NCBI GenBank assembly: GCA_018003015.1
Contig: JAGNEZ010000007.1
Coordinates: forward strand, 102,695-166,694
DNA: 64,000 nt
Direction: 5' to 3'
Source: Phycisphaerae bacterium
GTDB lineage: Bacteria > Planctomycetota > Phycisphaerae > UBA1845 > PWPN01
Below, one piece after another: positions 32,265-45,427 of this stretch. Each line of letters begins with the position of its first letter. Position 1 is the first letter of the stretch. The notes below the pieces were generated by a model that did not search any database, was not told the DNA's origin, and saw nothing but the letters and a program-made list of their open reading frames with translations. Both the position numbers and the translations under genes were made by a program.

Positions 32265-33341
32265 CTACCTGCCCACGCTCAAGAGTCCCTGTTTCTGCCA
32301 CTGTTTCACGAGCACCTGCAGTTCGGAGGCGGCCTCGCCCAGTCGCCGAATGGTGAGCATGAGCTCGTCGTAGAATTTGGGATCTCGGAGGAGCATACCG
32401 GCGGTGCCCTGGCCCTCCGCCAGGTCGCGGCTGGCGGAGATGAGGTAATCCAGAAGTCGCGACACCTGGTCCGTCGCGCTCACGAGTCTGCGGCCCAGCT
32501 CGTCGATGTACTTCTGGGTCGTATCGGCGGTGGTATTCAACTTGCCCATGACGCTCTTGGCGCTGACCGTGAGCTGCTGGGCCTCCTGGGCAAAACTGCG
32601 CAGGCCGGCCACCGCGAGCTTGGCGTCCTCGCTGGCCGCCTTGAAGTTGGCGACCGTCTCCTTGACATTGCTCTGCACGGCGGGATCGCCGAGCACGAGA
32701 TCGAAATGCCAAAGCACGTTATGCAGGCGTTCGACGGTGGTGAAGAGGTTAGCGGCGAGTTTCTGGGGGGTATCGGAGGACTTTTCGACCTGCTCGATCG
32801 AGCGTTGCTCGAGGAGGTCGGTGATCGCATTGGCGGCTGGTGTCAGGGCCTCGGCGAGGACGCCGATCTGGTAGGTTGTCTTCTTCATCGTGTCCAGCAA
32901 GGCCGGATCGATCACATCGCCCAGCGGGGTGGTGACCATGCCGGCGATCTCGGCGGTGCCGTCCGTCGGCAGCAAAGTGAGCGTCTTGGCGGCGGGGATG
33001 ATGTTCACGGTGGCCTGGCCCATGAGCGGGGTGGTGACCATGGCGACGGAGCCGCTGGGAACCTGGAACCTGGGGTCCATTTCCAGCACGGTCAGCACGC
33101 CTTTGTGGGGCTGCCGGGGATCGACTAGGCCCACCTTCAGCACGCTCCCGACCCAGACGCCGGCCAGGGTGACGTCGGTACCCTCGCGGACGCCGGTGAT
33201 CCGATCGAACTTGGCGTTGATCGTATATCGCTTGCCCAGGACGCCGCGGTACTCGCCGAACATCACGATCAGCACGGCCAGGCAACACAGGCCGGCCAAC
33301 ACGAACAGCCCGGTCAACACATTCCGTTTGTGATCGGTCAT
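32265..33341 (-). CDS. MlaD-type MCE-domain lipid transport protein
   Basis: The membrane-anchored substrate-binding part of an Mla-type ABC transporter that moves phospholipids between inner and outer membrane. One N-terminal transmembrane helix (residues 8-29) precedes an MCE domain at about 36-115 (YTINAKFDRITGVREGTDVTLAGV). The remaining 240 residues are helical coiled coil, longer than in E. coli MlaD and like the long-tailed MCE proteins that build tunnels. Its ATG overlaps the stop of the ATPase gene (ATGA, 33338-33341), so it is the third gene of an mlaE-mlaF-mlaD operon. Confidence 0.85.
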   Translation of the reverse strand: MTDHKRNVLTGLFVLAGLCCLAVLIVMFGEYRGVLGKRYTINAKFDRITGVREGTDVTLAGVWVGSVLKVGLVDPRQPHKGVLTVLEMDPRFQVPSGSVAMVTTPLMGQATVNIIPAAKTLTLLPTDGTAEIAGMVTTPLGDVIDPALLDTMKKTTYQIGVLAEALTPAANAITDLLEQRSIEQVEKSSDTPQKLAANLFTTVERLHNVLWHFDLVLGDPAVQSNVKETVANFKAASEDAKLAVAGLRSFAQEAQQLTVSAKSVMGKLNTTADTTQKYIDELGRRLVSATDQVSRLLDYLISASRDLAEGQGTAGMLLRDPKFYDELMLTIRRLGEAASELQVLVKQWQKQGLLSVGR

Positions 33342-34141
33342 GAAGCGGTACCTCCTTGAGGAGCTTCAGTCTGGTCAAGGTGGCTCAACTGGAGATCGGC
33401 ATCGCCGGTGACGAACGCCTGCACCCGCGGATCGGTGGACCGGCGGAAGTCGTCGGCCGTCCCATCGGCGATGAACTGTCCCTGGTGGAGCATGAGCACG
33501 CGGTCGGCCACCTTGAATGCGCTGACCATGTCGTGGGTGACGACCACGCTGGTGACGGCCAGCTCGTTCTTGAGCTTGATGATCAGGTCATTGATGGTGT
33601 CCGAGCGGATGGGGTCCAGACCGGTCGTAGGCTCGTCGTAGACGATGATATCGGGATCCATGGCGATAGCCCGGGCGAGGGCGACTCGTTTTCGCTGTCC
33701 GCCGGAGAGCTCCGCGGGCATCTTCGACTGGATGCCGTCCAGACCGACCAGGGCCAGCTTACGGGCCACGATCCCGGCGATTTCGGCGTCGGTTTTGTTC
33801 GTGTGCTCCTGCAGGGGGAAAGCCACGTTCTGTCCGGCGGTGAACGAGTCGAACAGGGCCCCCATCTGGAACAGGTACCCGAAGCGTCTCCGGACCGGTA
33901 CCCATTCCTTCTCGCGGAGCTTATCGACGCGGCGGCCGTCGACGTAGACCTGGCCCTTGTCCGGATGGAGGAGGCCCAGCATGTGCTTGAGCAGCACGCT
34001 CTTGCCGGTGCCGGACTCACCGATGACGACGGTAGTCTTGCCCCGCTCCAGACAGAGGTCGATCTCGTGGAGGACGTGCAGGCGTCCGAAGCTCTTGGAT
34101 ACGCCGCGTAGTTCAACGATGGGTGGTTGTGGGTCGCTCAT
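33338..34141 (-). CDS. MlaF-type ABC transporter ATPase
   Basis: A 267-residue ATPase of the Mla lipid transporter. Walker A GESGTGKSVLLKHM, the Q-loop region FGYLFQMGALFDS typical of MlaF, signature LSGGQRKRVALARA, Walker B DIIVYDEPTTGLD and the H-loop VVVTHDM are present. The start at ATG 34141 begins the conserved N-terminus (MSDPQPPIVELRGVSKSFG). The frame is open to an ATG at 34183, which lies 9 nt after the permease stop and is an alternative; neither has a good ribosome binding site. Confidence 0.9.
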   Translation of the reverse strand: MSDPQPPIVELRGVSKSFGRLHVLHEIDLCLERGKTTVVIGESGTGKSVLLKHMLGLLHPDKGQVYVDGRRVDKLREKEWVPVRRRFGYLFQMGALFDSFTAGQNVAFPLQEHTNKTDAEIAGIVARKLALVGLDGIQSKMPAELSGGQRKRVALARAIAMDPDIIVYDEPTTGLDPIRSDTINDLIIKLKNELAVTSVVVTHDMVSAFKVADRVLMLHQGQFIADGTADDFRRSTDPRVQAFVTGDADLQLSHLDQTEAPQGGTAS

Positions 34142-34192
34142 GGCTGTCGTGACGCCGGGACAACGCTGATGCCGGGCGGCCATCGGTCTCGC

Positions 34193-35029
34193 TCAGAAGA
34201 TCAGTTTGAATCCCCAGATCGCCTCGTAGAGCCCCTTGAGAAGCAAGGCGATGAAGAAGTCCAGGATCAGGATGACCACGAAACCCGCCACGAACGACTC
34301 GGTGCAGGCCTTGCCCACGCCGCGCGCCCCCTGCTCGCAGTTGAAGCCCTTGTAGCAGGAGACCAGTCCGATCGTGGCCCCGAAAAACAGGCTCTTGAAC
34401 AGGCCGCTGCCGATATCCCAGGTCTCGACCGCCACCTGCATGTAGTGCCAGTACGCCCAATTGGCGATCCGGAAGATGGGCACGCTGATCAGCCATCCGC
34501 CGAGCACGCCCACCAGGTTGCAGTAGATGGTCAGCACCGGGGTGAGGAGCACGCAGGCGAGGAAGCGGGGCACGACCAGGACTCGGATTGGGTCGGAGCC
34601 CATAGAGCGGAGGGCGTCGATCTGCTCGGTGACCCGCATGGTACCGAGTTCGGCGGTCAGGGCTCCTCCGACCCGGCCCAGGATCATCACCCCGGCCAGA
34701 ACCGGGCCCAGCTCGCGGACGACGGAGAGGCTCACGATCACGCCCATGCGGTTCTCGAGACCGGCGGCCTTGAACTGCTCGATGGCCTGGATGGCCAGGA
34801 CCATGCCCACGAACACGCCGGTGATGAGGATGACCGGCACGCTCAGGGCTCCGATGGAGAACAGGTGCGGGAGCAGGCGCTGCAGGTCGCGCCGGCGCAC
34901 AGGGCAACGGACGGCATGCCCCACGGCCCGGGCGGCGAAATGGGCGAAGTCACCCAGCGACTCGAGGAAGTCGAGGGTCGCACGGCCCAGTCGGCCGATC
35001 GCACCTTCCATCAGGACATCGTTCGCCAC
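34193..35029 (-). CDS. MlaE-type ABC transporter permease
   Basis: A 278-residue integral membrane permease of the Mla system with about five transmembrane helices. Family motifs include GVFVGMVLAIQAIEQF, ELGPVLAGVMILGRVGGALT, AELGTMRVTEQIDALRSMG and the C-terminal CYKGFNCEQGARGVGKACTE region. The start is GTG 35029, with GAGG 7 nt upstream; an ATG follows six codons later. It is the first gene of the mla operon and has its own promoter at 35064-35092, after the ATP synthase operon. Confidence 0.92.
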   Translation of the reverse strand: MANDVLMEGAIGRLGRATLDFLESLGDFAHFAARAVGHAVRCPVRRRDLQRLLPHLFSIGALSVPVILITGVFVGMVLAIQAIEQFKAAGLENRMGVIVSLSVVRELGPVLAGVMILGRVGGALTAELGTMRVTEQIDALRSMGSDPIRVLVVPRFLACVLLTPVLTIYCNLVGVLGGWLISVPIFRIANWAYWHYMQVAVETWDIGSGLFKSLFFGATIGLVSCYKGFNCEQGARGVGKACTESFVAGFVVILILDFFIALLLKGLYEAIWGFKLIF

Positions 35030-35063
35030 GGTTGAACCTCATGCCGACCCGATCTACGCCGAG

Positions 35064-35092
35064 ATTATCCCGCCTTTGACAGCGGGCGGCAA
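35064..35092 (-). promoter_or_regulatory. Promoter of the mla operon
   Basis: On the minus strand TTGCCG (35092-35087), a 17-nt spacer and GATAAT (35069-35064), about 35 nt before the mlaE GTG. It gives the transporter a transcript separate from the upstream atp operon. Confidence 0.5.
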
Positions 35093-35209
35093 GTCAGGCT
35101 TTCCGCTGGGGATGGGGTGGCGTGCCTGACTCCGTGGCTGGGCGGAGTCTGGAGAGAACAGCAGAGTGCGATGGGTGGGGAGCCGGAGGTTTCGGGGGAA
35201 TCCTGGCGA

Positions 35210-35231
35210 GGCCCCGTGACGCGGCGGGGCC
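35210..35231 (-). terminator. Hairpin just after atpC
   Basis: GGCCCCG/CGGGGCC, a perfect 7-bp stem with an 8-nt loop, beginning 6 nt past the atpC stop on the minus strand. No T-run follows, so it may be a processing or factor-dependent end of the atp operon. Confidence 0.35.
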
Positions 35232-35237
35232 ACGAGG

Positions 35238-35633
35238 TCATGGGAGCATTCGAAGCTGGGCTCGGGCACTGGCTTCGGCCTCGGCTTTGTGGCGGAGGCT
35301 GACTTCGTCCTTAGCGACCATCTTGCTGGCCTCGGCCAACTGGGCCTCGGCCGCGGCCCGATTGATCTCCTCGGGCCGGATGGTTCGGGGGGTCAACACC
35401 GTGACTTGATTCTCGAAAACCTGGCAGAAGCCGCCGTCGACGAACCAGCGTTCCTCGACCTCGGCGGTCCTGGCCTGCAGCCGCCCGGCTCCGAGCTTGC
35501 ACACCAACGGAGCGTGGTTGCGAAGGATGCCGAGCTGGCCGTCGTGGGCGGGGATAACCACCGACTCGACCGCGGCCTCGAAGACCGGCCCTTCCGGGGT
35601 GATGATGCTGCAGTGCAGAACCAGATCGGCCAT
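35238..35633 (-). CDS. atpC: ATP synthase epsilon subunit
   Basis: The central-stalk epsilon subunit of F1. The N-terminal beta sandwich is clear: LHCSIITPEGPVFEAAVESV, then VIPAHDGQLGILRNHAPLVC. The C-terminal helical hairpin is Ala/Glu-rich (INRAAAEAQLAEASKMV). At 131 residues it has normal length. It follows atpD by 12 nt and its ribosome binding site overlaps the atpD end. It is the last gene of the operon. Confidence 0.93.
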   Translation of the reverse strand: MADLVLHCSIITPEGPVFEAAVESVVIPAHDGQLGILRNHAPLVCKLGAGRLQARTAEVEERWFVDGGFCQVFENQVTVLTPRTIRPEEINRAAAEAQLAEASKMVAKDEVSLRHKAEAEASARAQLRMLP

Positions 35634-35645
35634 AGCGACGTGCTC

Positions 35646-37205
<1,560 letters not shown>

Positions 37206-37937
37206 TCACTCCAGCACGCCTGCCAGGCTTGTCGCCTCGATTTTCTCGTCTGGCACGCCCAAGGCCCGGAGGATGCCGACGGCCATCAGCGTGTCGCCCG
37301 GGGGTCTCATGTGCACGCCGTCGGTGGTCAGGAAGCCCTTGTTCTCCCTGGTCGCCACCTGCTTGTAGTGATGATCGATCGCCTTCAGGAACAAGGCGTG
37401 GAGATCCACAAAGCCGCACTTGTTTCGCCTGGCAATTTCCTTTTCGGCGGTGATGTACAACCGGAGTCGCTGGTTGGCGACCGAGCCGGCGGCTTCCTCG
37501 ATGACCGTTGGCGACACCAGGAAGACCTTGATGCCTGCCGCCTGGGCCATCTTCACCATGTTCTCGACGTTGGCGGTGAAGGCTTCCAGCACCCTGGGAT
37601 CGTGGGGTTTGTCCATGCGGTGCCACACGTCGTTGACCCCGACGCTGATGGTCACGATGGCCGGCTTGCGAGCCACGACGTCCTTCTCGAAGCGGGCGAC
37701 CATGTCCTCGGCCTTCTGACCGCCGATCCCGACGTTGACGACCTTGGGCATCTTCATGTCGGGGTACTGCTGGGCCAGGACGGCATCGATGGCCCGCAGG
37801 TAGCCGCCCGCCTGGGTAATGCTGTCGCCCATGGCCATGATCTGATCGCCGGGCCTGAACTGCAACTCCCTGGGTTGACATTCCGGCGAGCCGATCATAC
37901 TCAGAACCATCGCGAACAATCCGACTTTGTGTGCCAT
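37206..37937 (-). CDS. SGNH/GDSL-family hydrolase inside the atp operon
   Basis: A 243-residue esterase-like protein. The four SGNH blocks are visible: AMGDSITQAGG with nucleophile Ser39, NVGIGGQ with Gly72, SVGVNDVW with Asn102, and TTDGVHMRPPGD with Asp206 and His209. The first 20 residues are hydrophobic and end in SPEC, a possible export signal. Relatives include acetylesterases acting on carbohydrates. It is in the same orientation as the atp genes, 54 nt after atpG, with GAGG 9 nt before its ATG, and must be cotranscribed with them. No link to ATP synthesis is apparent, so it is probably an insertion. Confidence 0.88.
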   Translation of the reverse strand: MAHKVGLFAMVLSMIGSPECQPRELQFRPGDQIMAMGDSITQAGGYLRAIDAVLAQQYPDMKMPKVVNVGIGGQKAEDMVARFEKDVVARKPAIVTISVGVNDVWHRMDKPHDPRVLEAFTANVENMVKMAQAAGIKVFLVSPTVIEEAAGSVANQRLRLYITAEKEIARRNKCGFVDLHALFLKAIDHHYKQVATRENKGFLTTDGVHMRPPGDTLMAVGILRALGVPDEKIEATSLAGVLE

Positions 37938-37991
37938 CTTGAACTACCTCGTCTCGCGCCCACCTGCCGATGCGTCGCCAGGGGAGCGACC

Positions 37992-38912
37992 TCACGCCAG
38001 GGCGTTGGCTCCTCCCATGATATCGAGCAGCTCCATGGTGATCTGGCTCTGCCGAGCCCGGTTGTACTGCTGCCCGAGGCTGCGGATCATATCGCCGGCG
38101 GCCTCGGTCGCCGACTTCATGGCCACCATGCGAGCCACCTGCTCACTGACCGCGGCGTCCATGAAGCACTGGAAGAGTCGGGCCTTGACCATGAGGGGCA
38201 GCAGATCGGCGAGCAATTCCTTGGCCGGCGGACTGAACTCGAACACCCCGGAGGCGGGCTGGTGGCCACTTTCCCGGCGCCCGCCCGCGGGGGCGCTGTG
38301 CGATTGACCGGGGGTCTTGTCCGGCTCGGCCTGCCGAAGTGGCAGCAGCTGGATCGTCTCCGGCCGCTGGCGAGCGGTTGACTCGAAGCGGGAGTAGGTT
38401 ACGTGGACCGAATCGACTTCCGTGCGGGCATACGCCTCGATCATCGCGTTGGCGATCGGTTCCGCCTGGGCGAACTGGGGCTTGTCCTCGATGTCGGTCC
38501 TGGTCGCGGCCATGGCATAGCCCAGGAACCTGAAGTAGGCGATGCCTTTCTTGCCGACTGCGTGGATGTCGACCGCGGTTCCCTGGCCCGCGCACTGCTT
38601 GAGGTGCTGGAGGGCGCTGCGCAGCAGGCCGGCGTTGTAGCCGCCGCACAAGCCCCGGTTGCTGGTCAGGACCATGAGTACCGATCGCCCTGCCTTGGTG
38701 TTTACGGTCAGGAGCGGGTGCTCGACATCTCCGCAGTGCTCGGAAAGCTGCTCCATCAACCGGGTGATTCGCTCGGTGTAGGGCTTGCAGGCTGTGGCCC
38801 GGTTATAGGCCGCCTGAAAGCGGGCGGTGGCGATGAGCTGCATCGTCCGCGTGATCTTGCGGATGTTTTGAACGGCCTTGCGCCGCTTCACGATGCCACG
38901 TGCCTTGGCCAT
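37992..38912 (-). CDS. atpG: ATP synthase gamma subunit
   Basis: The rotating central stalk of F1. The N-terminal helix (IRKITRTMQLIATARFQAA), LTSNRGLCGGYNAGL and the C-terminal ITMELLDIMGGANAL are typical. At 306 residues it is slightly long; the excess is a Pro/Ser/Gly/Arg-rich loop around residues 190-225, before FEFSPPAKELLADLLP. It starts 10 nt after atpA and is followed by the SGNH hydrolase gene rather than by atpD. Confidence 0.93.
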   Translation of the reverse strand: MAKARGIVKRRKAVQNIRKITRTMQLIATARFQAAYNRATACKPYTERITRLMEQLSEHCGDVEHPLLTVNTKAGRSVLMVLTSNRGLCGGYNAGLLRSALQHLKQCAGQGTAVDIHAVGKKGIAYFRFLGYAMAATRTDIEDKPQFAQAEPIANAMIEAYARTEVDSVHVTYSRFESTARQRPETIQLLPLRQAEPDKTPGQSHSAPAGGRRESGHQPASGVFEFSPPAKELLADLLPLMVKARLFQCFMDAAVSEQVARMVAMKSATEAAGDMIRSLGQQYNRARQSQITMELLDIMGGANALA

Positions 38913-38922
38913 GCTCGACCTC

Positions 38923-40584
<1,662 letters not shown>

Positions 40585-40594
40585 GATCGTTGTC

Positions 40595-41200
40595 CTATGC
40601 CTGGCTCTCGACTTCGTATCCGCGGCCGGTGTGAATCGCCTCGCTGATCCGGCCGGCCAACCCGCGGCGAATCGTCTGGATGCGGGAGAGGACGCTGCCA
40701 TCCACGCGCAGGTCGCCCACCTGGATGACAAGACCGCCGATCAGTTCTGGACGGACCTCTTCGACCAGGATGGCCGACTTGCCGATCCATCCGCTGACCA
40801 CCGACTTGATCGCGGTCCGGAGTTCGTGCCACAAGGGTACGGCCGTCTCGACCTTGACCTCGCGTTCATCTTGCTGGAACTCGAGTCGCAGCTGCACGCA
40901 GCGGTTGAGGGCCCGGACCAGATCGCAGCGGTGGCGGGCGTTGAGCACCTGCAGGGTGTTGAGCAGGAGGTCGTTGAGCCGTCCGCGGAAGAGCTTCTCG
41001 AGCGTCACCCGGCGGGGCTCGCCGCGCACCGAGTGGGAGCTCATGAAGTGATTAAACTCCGCGTCACGGTCCATGCCCGCGACGAGTTCCTGCAGTTCAT
41101 CCGCGATCTGCTGCCAGACCTCCCGGCCGCCGGCCAGATCCAGCAACGCCGCCGCGTAGCGGTCTGCGACGGCCAGCGTTTCAGCATTCAGCTCCGCCAT
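40595..41200 (-). CDS. atpH: ATP synthase delta subunit
   Basis: The peripheral-stalk delta (OSCP) subunit. [14 protein letters not shown] near the N-terminus and the C-terminal [25 protein letters not shown] motif (given in part) identify the family. Length 201 is slightly above the usual 180. It begins 24 nt after atpF and ends 10 nt before atpA, in the standard F-H-A order. Confidence 0.92.
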   Translation of the reverse strand: MAELNAETLAVADRYAAALLDLAGGREVWQQIADELQELVAGMDRDAEFNHFMSSHSVRGEPRRVTLEKLFRGRLNDLLLNTLQVLNARHRCDLVRALNRCVQLRLEFQQDEREVKVETAVPLWHELRTAIKSVVSGWIGKSAILVEEVRPELIGGLVIQVGDLRVDGSVLSRIQTIRRGLAGRISEAIHTGRGYEVESQA

Positions 41201-41224
41201 GGGAACCCCACGGGTCAGATGATC

Positions 41225-41824
41225 CTAGTTTACACTGCTCTGGCGCTGGCCCAGATCGCGCAGGGCGTCCATGACCAGCCGCTGATGTTCCTCGGGCGAC
41301 ATCTGGCGATTGAGGGCCGAGACCGCCAACGAGGCTGCCAGGTTGGCGGTTTCCTCGTACAAGGCCTTGAGGGCCGTGTCCCGGCCGATCTCGATCTCTC
41401 GCCTGGCCCGCTGGAGCATGTTCTCACAGGATTCGTGGGCCTCGTCCTCGATCCGGCGCCGGACCACTTCCGCGTCGCGCCGCCCTTCCTCGACGATGGC
41501 GGACGCCTCTTCCCGAGCCTTACGCAGCTTCTCCTCGTACTCGTGCATGTGGGTTTCGGCTGCTTTCCGGGCCTCCTCCGCGGCGTCCAGCGACTCGCGG
41601 ATGAACCGCTCGCGCTTCTGAAGGCCGTCGAGAATGGCGCCGTAAGCCGTCCGGCTCAGGATCACCACCAGCAGGACGAACACCAGGATGGTGAACGCCG
41701 ACTGCCACAGATCCAGCGAGACCGGATTGGCCTCACCACCCTCGGCCGACGAAGCCAGCACCACGCCGGGCAGGGCGTTCAACGCGGCCACCGCCATCGC
41801 CATCGACGGAATCCACTTCCGCAT
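41225..41824 (-). CDS. atpF: ATP synthase b subunit
   Basis: The peripheral-stalk b subunit, anchored by one transmembrane helix. Residues 1-25 look like a cleavable or extra hydrophobic leader (MAMAVAALNALPGVVLA), then SLDLWQSAFTILVFVLLVVI spans the membrane, followed by a long Glu/Arg/Ala coiled coil. The presence of a leader before the b helix is known in several bacterial groups. ATG 41824 has GGAG about 9 nt upstream; the open frame continues 13 codons further. Confidence 0.92.
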   Translation of the reverse strand: MRKWIPSMAMAVAALNALPGVVLASSAEGGEANPVSLDLWQSAFTILVFVLLVVILSRTAYGAILDGLQKRERFIRESLDAAEEARKAAETHMHEYEEKLRKAREEASAIVEEGRRDAEVVRRRIEDEAHESCENMLQRARREIEIGRDTALKALYEETANLAASLAVSALNRQMSPEEHQRLVMDALRDLGQRQSSVN

Positions 41825-41838
41825 GACTGGCTCTCCGG

Positions 41839-43009
<1,171 letters not shown>

Positions 43010-43013
<4 letters not shown>

Positions 43014-43411
43014 GTCGATGCACACCCGCCGGTTGTTCCCGGGTCACGATTCACCAGCCAGAGCGTCCAGCCGGTCTCGACCACCAGGAGCGAGAAGTAG
43101 AACACTGCCACAAAGGCGGCTAGCGGCACCGCCCGCCAAGGCCCCAGGCTCATGGCCGCCAACGTCACCGACGCCACGATCAGGAGTCGGATTGCCGTGG
43201 CCGCCGCGACCGCATGCGGCAGCCAGCACCTGGCCCGGCGATCGGCCCAGGCGACGGGTACAAGCCCTATCCAGCACGCCAGGAGATTGAGTCCAGCGGC
43301 AAAGACAATCAGTGTGGTTCCCCACCCCAAGGTCCAATGGGCGCCCACGAAGGCAGCACCGCCTCCGATGGCCAAGACCACGGCGGCCGAAATCAACACG
43401 AGTCTGATCAA
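43010..43411 (-). CDS. AtpI-like ATP synthase assembly protein
   Basis: A 133-residue membrane protein with four likely transmembrane helices, matching ATP synthase protein I in size, hydropathy and position directly before atpB. AtpI-type proteins help insert or assemble the c-ring. The start is TTG 43411: GGAG lies 8 nt upstream and the codon overlaps the stop of the preceding gene (TTGA). Sequence similarity is weak by eye, so the name rests mainly on context. Confidence 0.7.
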
Positions 43412-43689
43412 GACCGCTGCTCCGGGCTATCGTTCTTCTTGGGCTTACCGCGGCTCGAAAGCCTGGGCCGGCTCAGGTCGTTCATCATTCGCATGCCTTC
43501 CTTGGCCAGCCAGTAGATCCCGCCGGTTACCCCGATCGCCGCTCCAATCAACACGCCCCACGGGCCACAATGCCATCGTTCGTCGGCCTTGTACCCGAAG
43601 TACACGAACACGGCAACTACCCCGGCAAACTCGAAGCCAAGACCGGTCCACTTCAGGTGTCCTTGACCGCCCGAGTCGTTATTCTCCAT
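43408..43689 (-). CDS. AtpZ-like small membrane protein
   Basis: A 93-residue protein with two transmembrane helices (GFEFAGVVAVFVYFGYKADE and VLIGAAIGVTGGIYWLAKE) and a basic tail, fitting the AtpZ / F0F1-ATPase-associated family that precedes atpI in many operons and acts in ion uptake or complex assembly. The start at ATG 43689 begins MENNDSGGQG; the open frame further upstream overlaps the promoter and is not coding. It is the first gene of the atp operon. Confidence 0.75.
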   Translation of the reverse strand: MENNDSGGQGHLKWTGLGFEFAGVVAVFVYFGYKADERWHCGPWGVLIGAAIGVTGGIYWLAKEGMRMMNDLSRPRLSSRGKPKKNDSPEQRS

Positions 43690-43705
43690 GTCGTGCTCGC
43701 GCGGG

Positions 43706-43734
43706 AGTTTAGATCGCTGTCGTCCGCTCGTCAA
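43706..43734 (-). promoter_or_regulatory. Promoter of the atp operon
   Basis: On the minus strand TTGACG (43734-43729), 17-nt spacer, TAAACT (43711-43706), about 17 nt before the first atp gene. It separates the atp operon from the cobalamin-domain gene further upstream. Confidence 0.5.
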
Positions 43735-43973
43735 GTCGGCAGAACGAGCGGACGAACTTAAGGAATTCGGACTTACCGGGCGGGCCATGTGGGAGCCCCG
43801 CAACCACGTCCGGATAGCGCTCCACACATCCGGCGGTATTGCGGGGCTCCTGGCGGCTTCGATCGTCCTTGTCCTCTCCTCGGAAGTGGCCGTCCATCTG
43901 GCTGGCAGACGGCTCGGCACACCCGCTCGAAGGACTCCTTTCCGTCAAGACGAATGATCGTCCGACACCCGAA

Positions 43974-44702
43974 TCAGGCCTCGGCCTGAGCCAAGAGGGG
44001 TGGACGACGACGACGACGACGCTTCTTGGGGGCTCCGGGGATCCGGACCTCGGGGACTCGTGGCTTGGCAGTGACCGCGAGGTGCAACGCATCGACGGCC
44101 GTCTCCGCGTAGATGTCGGCGTTTACTTCCTTCCACAGACCTTCGGCCCGCTCAAACACCCCACCAGAGATCATGATGTTCATTGTGGGGTTGACACCCA
44201 CCTCGCGGATCAGATCGATCAGCCGACGGACTTCCGGCACACCGGAGGGCTGAGTTCCGAAGACCAGGAGGATGTCGGGACGCAGTTGTCCGGTCAGACT
44301 CATGATTTCGTCGTTGGGCACCCCGCCACCGACGAAGAAAACATCCCAGCCGTCGGCTTCGAACAGGTCGGCGCACATCTGGGCACCAAGCTCCTCGGGT
44401 TCGCCGTTCGCGCAGGTAATGACAATCCGTTTGCCAATCGGAGCTTCCTTAGACAAATAGGCTTGGAGTTGATCGGCCACGAGGCGATTGATGCGTGTGG
44501 CCATGTGTTCCGTCGCCTGATTGATGCGATCCTGGCGGTAGAGTGCGTCCACGTGCTGCATGGCGGGCCAGATCACTTTCTTGTAGACGCCGCGTGGTTC
44601 GAGACCCGAGTTCAGCGCTTCCGCGAGGACATCTCTGCACTCTTGACGACGGCCAGCCAGTAACGGGGAGAGGAACCTCTCGAGCAACCGATCCGATTTC
44701 AT
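43974..44702 (-). CDS. Cobalamin-binding-domain protein lacking the ligand histidine
   Basis: A 242-residue soluble protein with the two-part fold of B12 photoreceptors and corrinoid proteins. Residues 5-85 form the helical cap; the Wx9EH cap motif is present as Y55-x9-E65-H66. Residues 88-215 form the Rossmann-like B12 domain (IVITCANGEPEELGAQMCAD, GWDVFFVGGGVPNDEI, GGVFERAEGLW). The usual GExHxLG ligand motif reads GEPEELG, so the lower-ligand His is Glu103. The protein ends in an Arg-rich tail (KKRRRRRR). There is no DNA-binding domain. ATG 44702 has GGGAG 7 nt upstream. It may bind B12 without His ligation, or have lost binding. Confidence 0.8.
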   Translation of the reverse strand: MKSDRLLERFLSPLLAGRRQECRDVLAEALNSGLEPRGVYKKVIWPAMQHVDALYRQDRINQATEHMATRINRLVADQLQAYLSKEAPIGKRIVITCANGEPEELGAQMCADLFEADGWDVFFVGGGVPNDEIMSLTGQLRPDILLVFGTQPSGVPEVRRLIDLIREVGVNPTMNIMISGGVFERAEGLWKEVNADIYAETAVDALHLAVTAKPRVPEVRIPGAPKKRRRRRRPPLLAQAEA

Positions 44703-44907
44703 CTTCGGCTCCCGCAGGCGGGCGGCACCGACAGGGAGCCTGCGCCGTGCACAAGCCTCCGCCCTTGCCGTCCCATTCCACCGCATCATGCTTGGAAAGG
44801 AGTCTTCCCGCCTGGAAGTGATCAAACCCGCCGGTTGCTCCGCCCCGGCTATCCCTTGGTCCCACCAGCTGGCTGCGTGATCGCTGCCAGCATTCTTATC
44901 CTTCTCA

Positions 44908-44937
44908 TTTATCCTTTTATAAAGCTTCGTCTGTCAA
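44908..44937 (-). promoter_or_regulatory. Candidate promoter of the cobalamin-domain gene
   Basis: Minus-strand TTGACA (44937-44932), 18-nt spacer and GATAAA (44913-44908), in an AT-rich stretch, about 205 nt before the start codon. Confidence 0.35.
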
Positions 44938-45297
44938 TCTGGGAAATCTGGTTACTCTGGCGAAAATGATATCGGCGCTGTCGAAAAAAAAACTTGAGGG
45001 TGTCTCATGCTTTTTTCCCTATCTGCCGCTCGGCGCGGCCGGCAAACGATGATGTCCGATAAGGTCTCGTGCGGATGTGGTCTCTCGCTTGGTTTGTGCT
45101 TCGGCGGCGGCATCAGCCATCAGTGTCTGTATACTGCGGGCCAGGCGATTCCGAATCCACTCCAGTGCAAGCTGGTCGGGCGCGACCCTACTTGAGGTTG
45201 GGCCTCGTCGCATGTGCCGTTGCCACGGTCCCCTTTTCTCTCCGCGGCGTCCGATACGTCGTTGTGTCTTTACCCGTAACGACTTAGCGTCGCTACT

Positions 45298-45325
45298 TTG
45301 ACTTCCCCTGACGCGACGTGATAAT
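45298..45325 (+). promoter_or_regulatory. Promoter of the DUF6599-DUF362-polyferredoxin cluster
   Basis: TTGACT (45298-45303), 16-nt spacer, GATAAT (45320-45325): both hexamers match consensus at five of six positions. It lies about 100 nt before the first gene of the cluster. Confidence 0.55.
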
Positions 45326-45427
45326 GGGGAGCCGGTATCGCCTCACACCGTGAACCGGGTCTGGACGGCAGCCAGCGAGCGAAAACCCTGGGGATGTCCT
45401 TGATGGCGTAGAGATGGCGTAGAGATC

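Larger units (their letters stand above)
44703..45427. other. AT-rich intergenic region between divergent genes
   Basis: No gene is supported in these 725 bp. 44890-45015 is far more AT-rich than its surroundings, with A9 and T6 runs. Candidate promoters point both ways: 44908-44937 to the left and 45298-45325 to the right. GATGGCGTAGA is repeated in tandem at 45402-45423 just before the rightward gene. Confidence 0.5.

Noticed and set aside
34142..34192. GATGCCGG in the mlaE-mlaF spacer as another copy of the purH palindrome
   Set aside because: Only about eight bases match and no second arm is present; below what chance would give in GC-rich DNA.
45007..45195. 62-codon frame starting in the AT-rich stretch
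   Set aside because: Starts in a poly-T tract without a ribosome binding site and shows no known motif.
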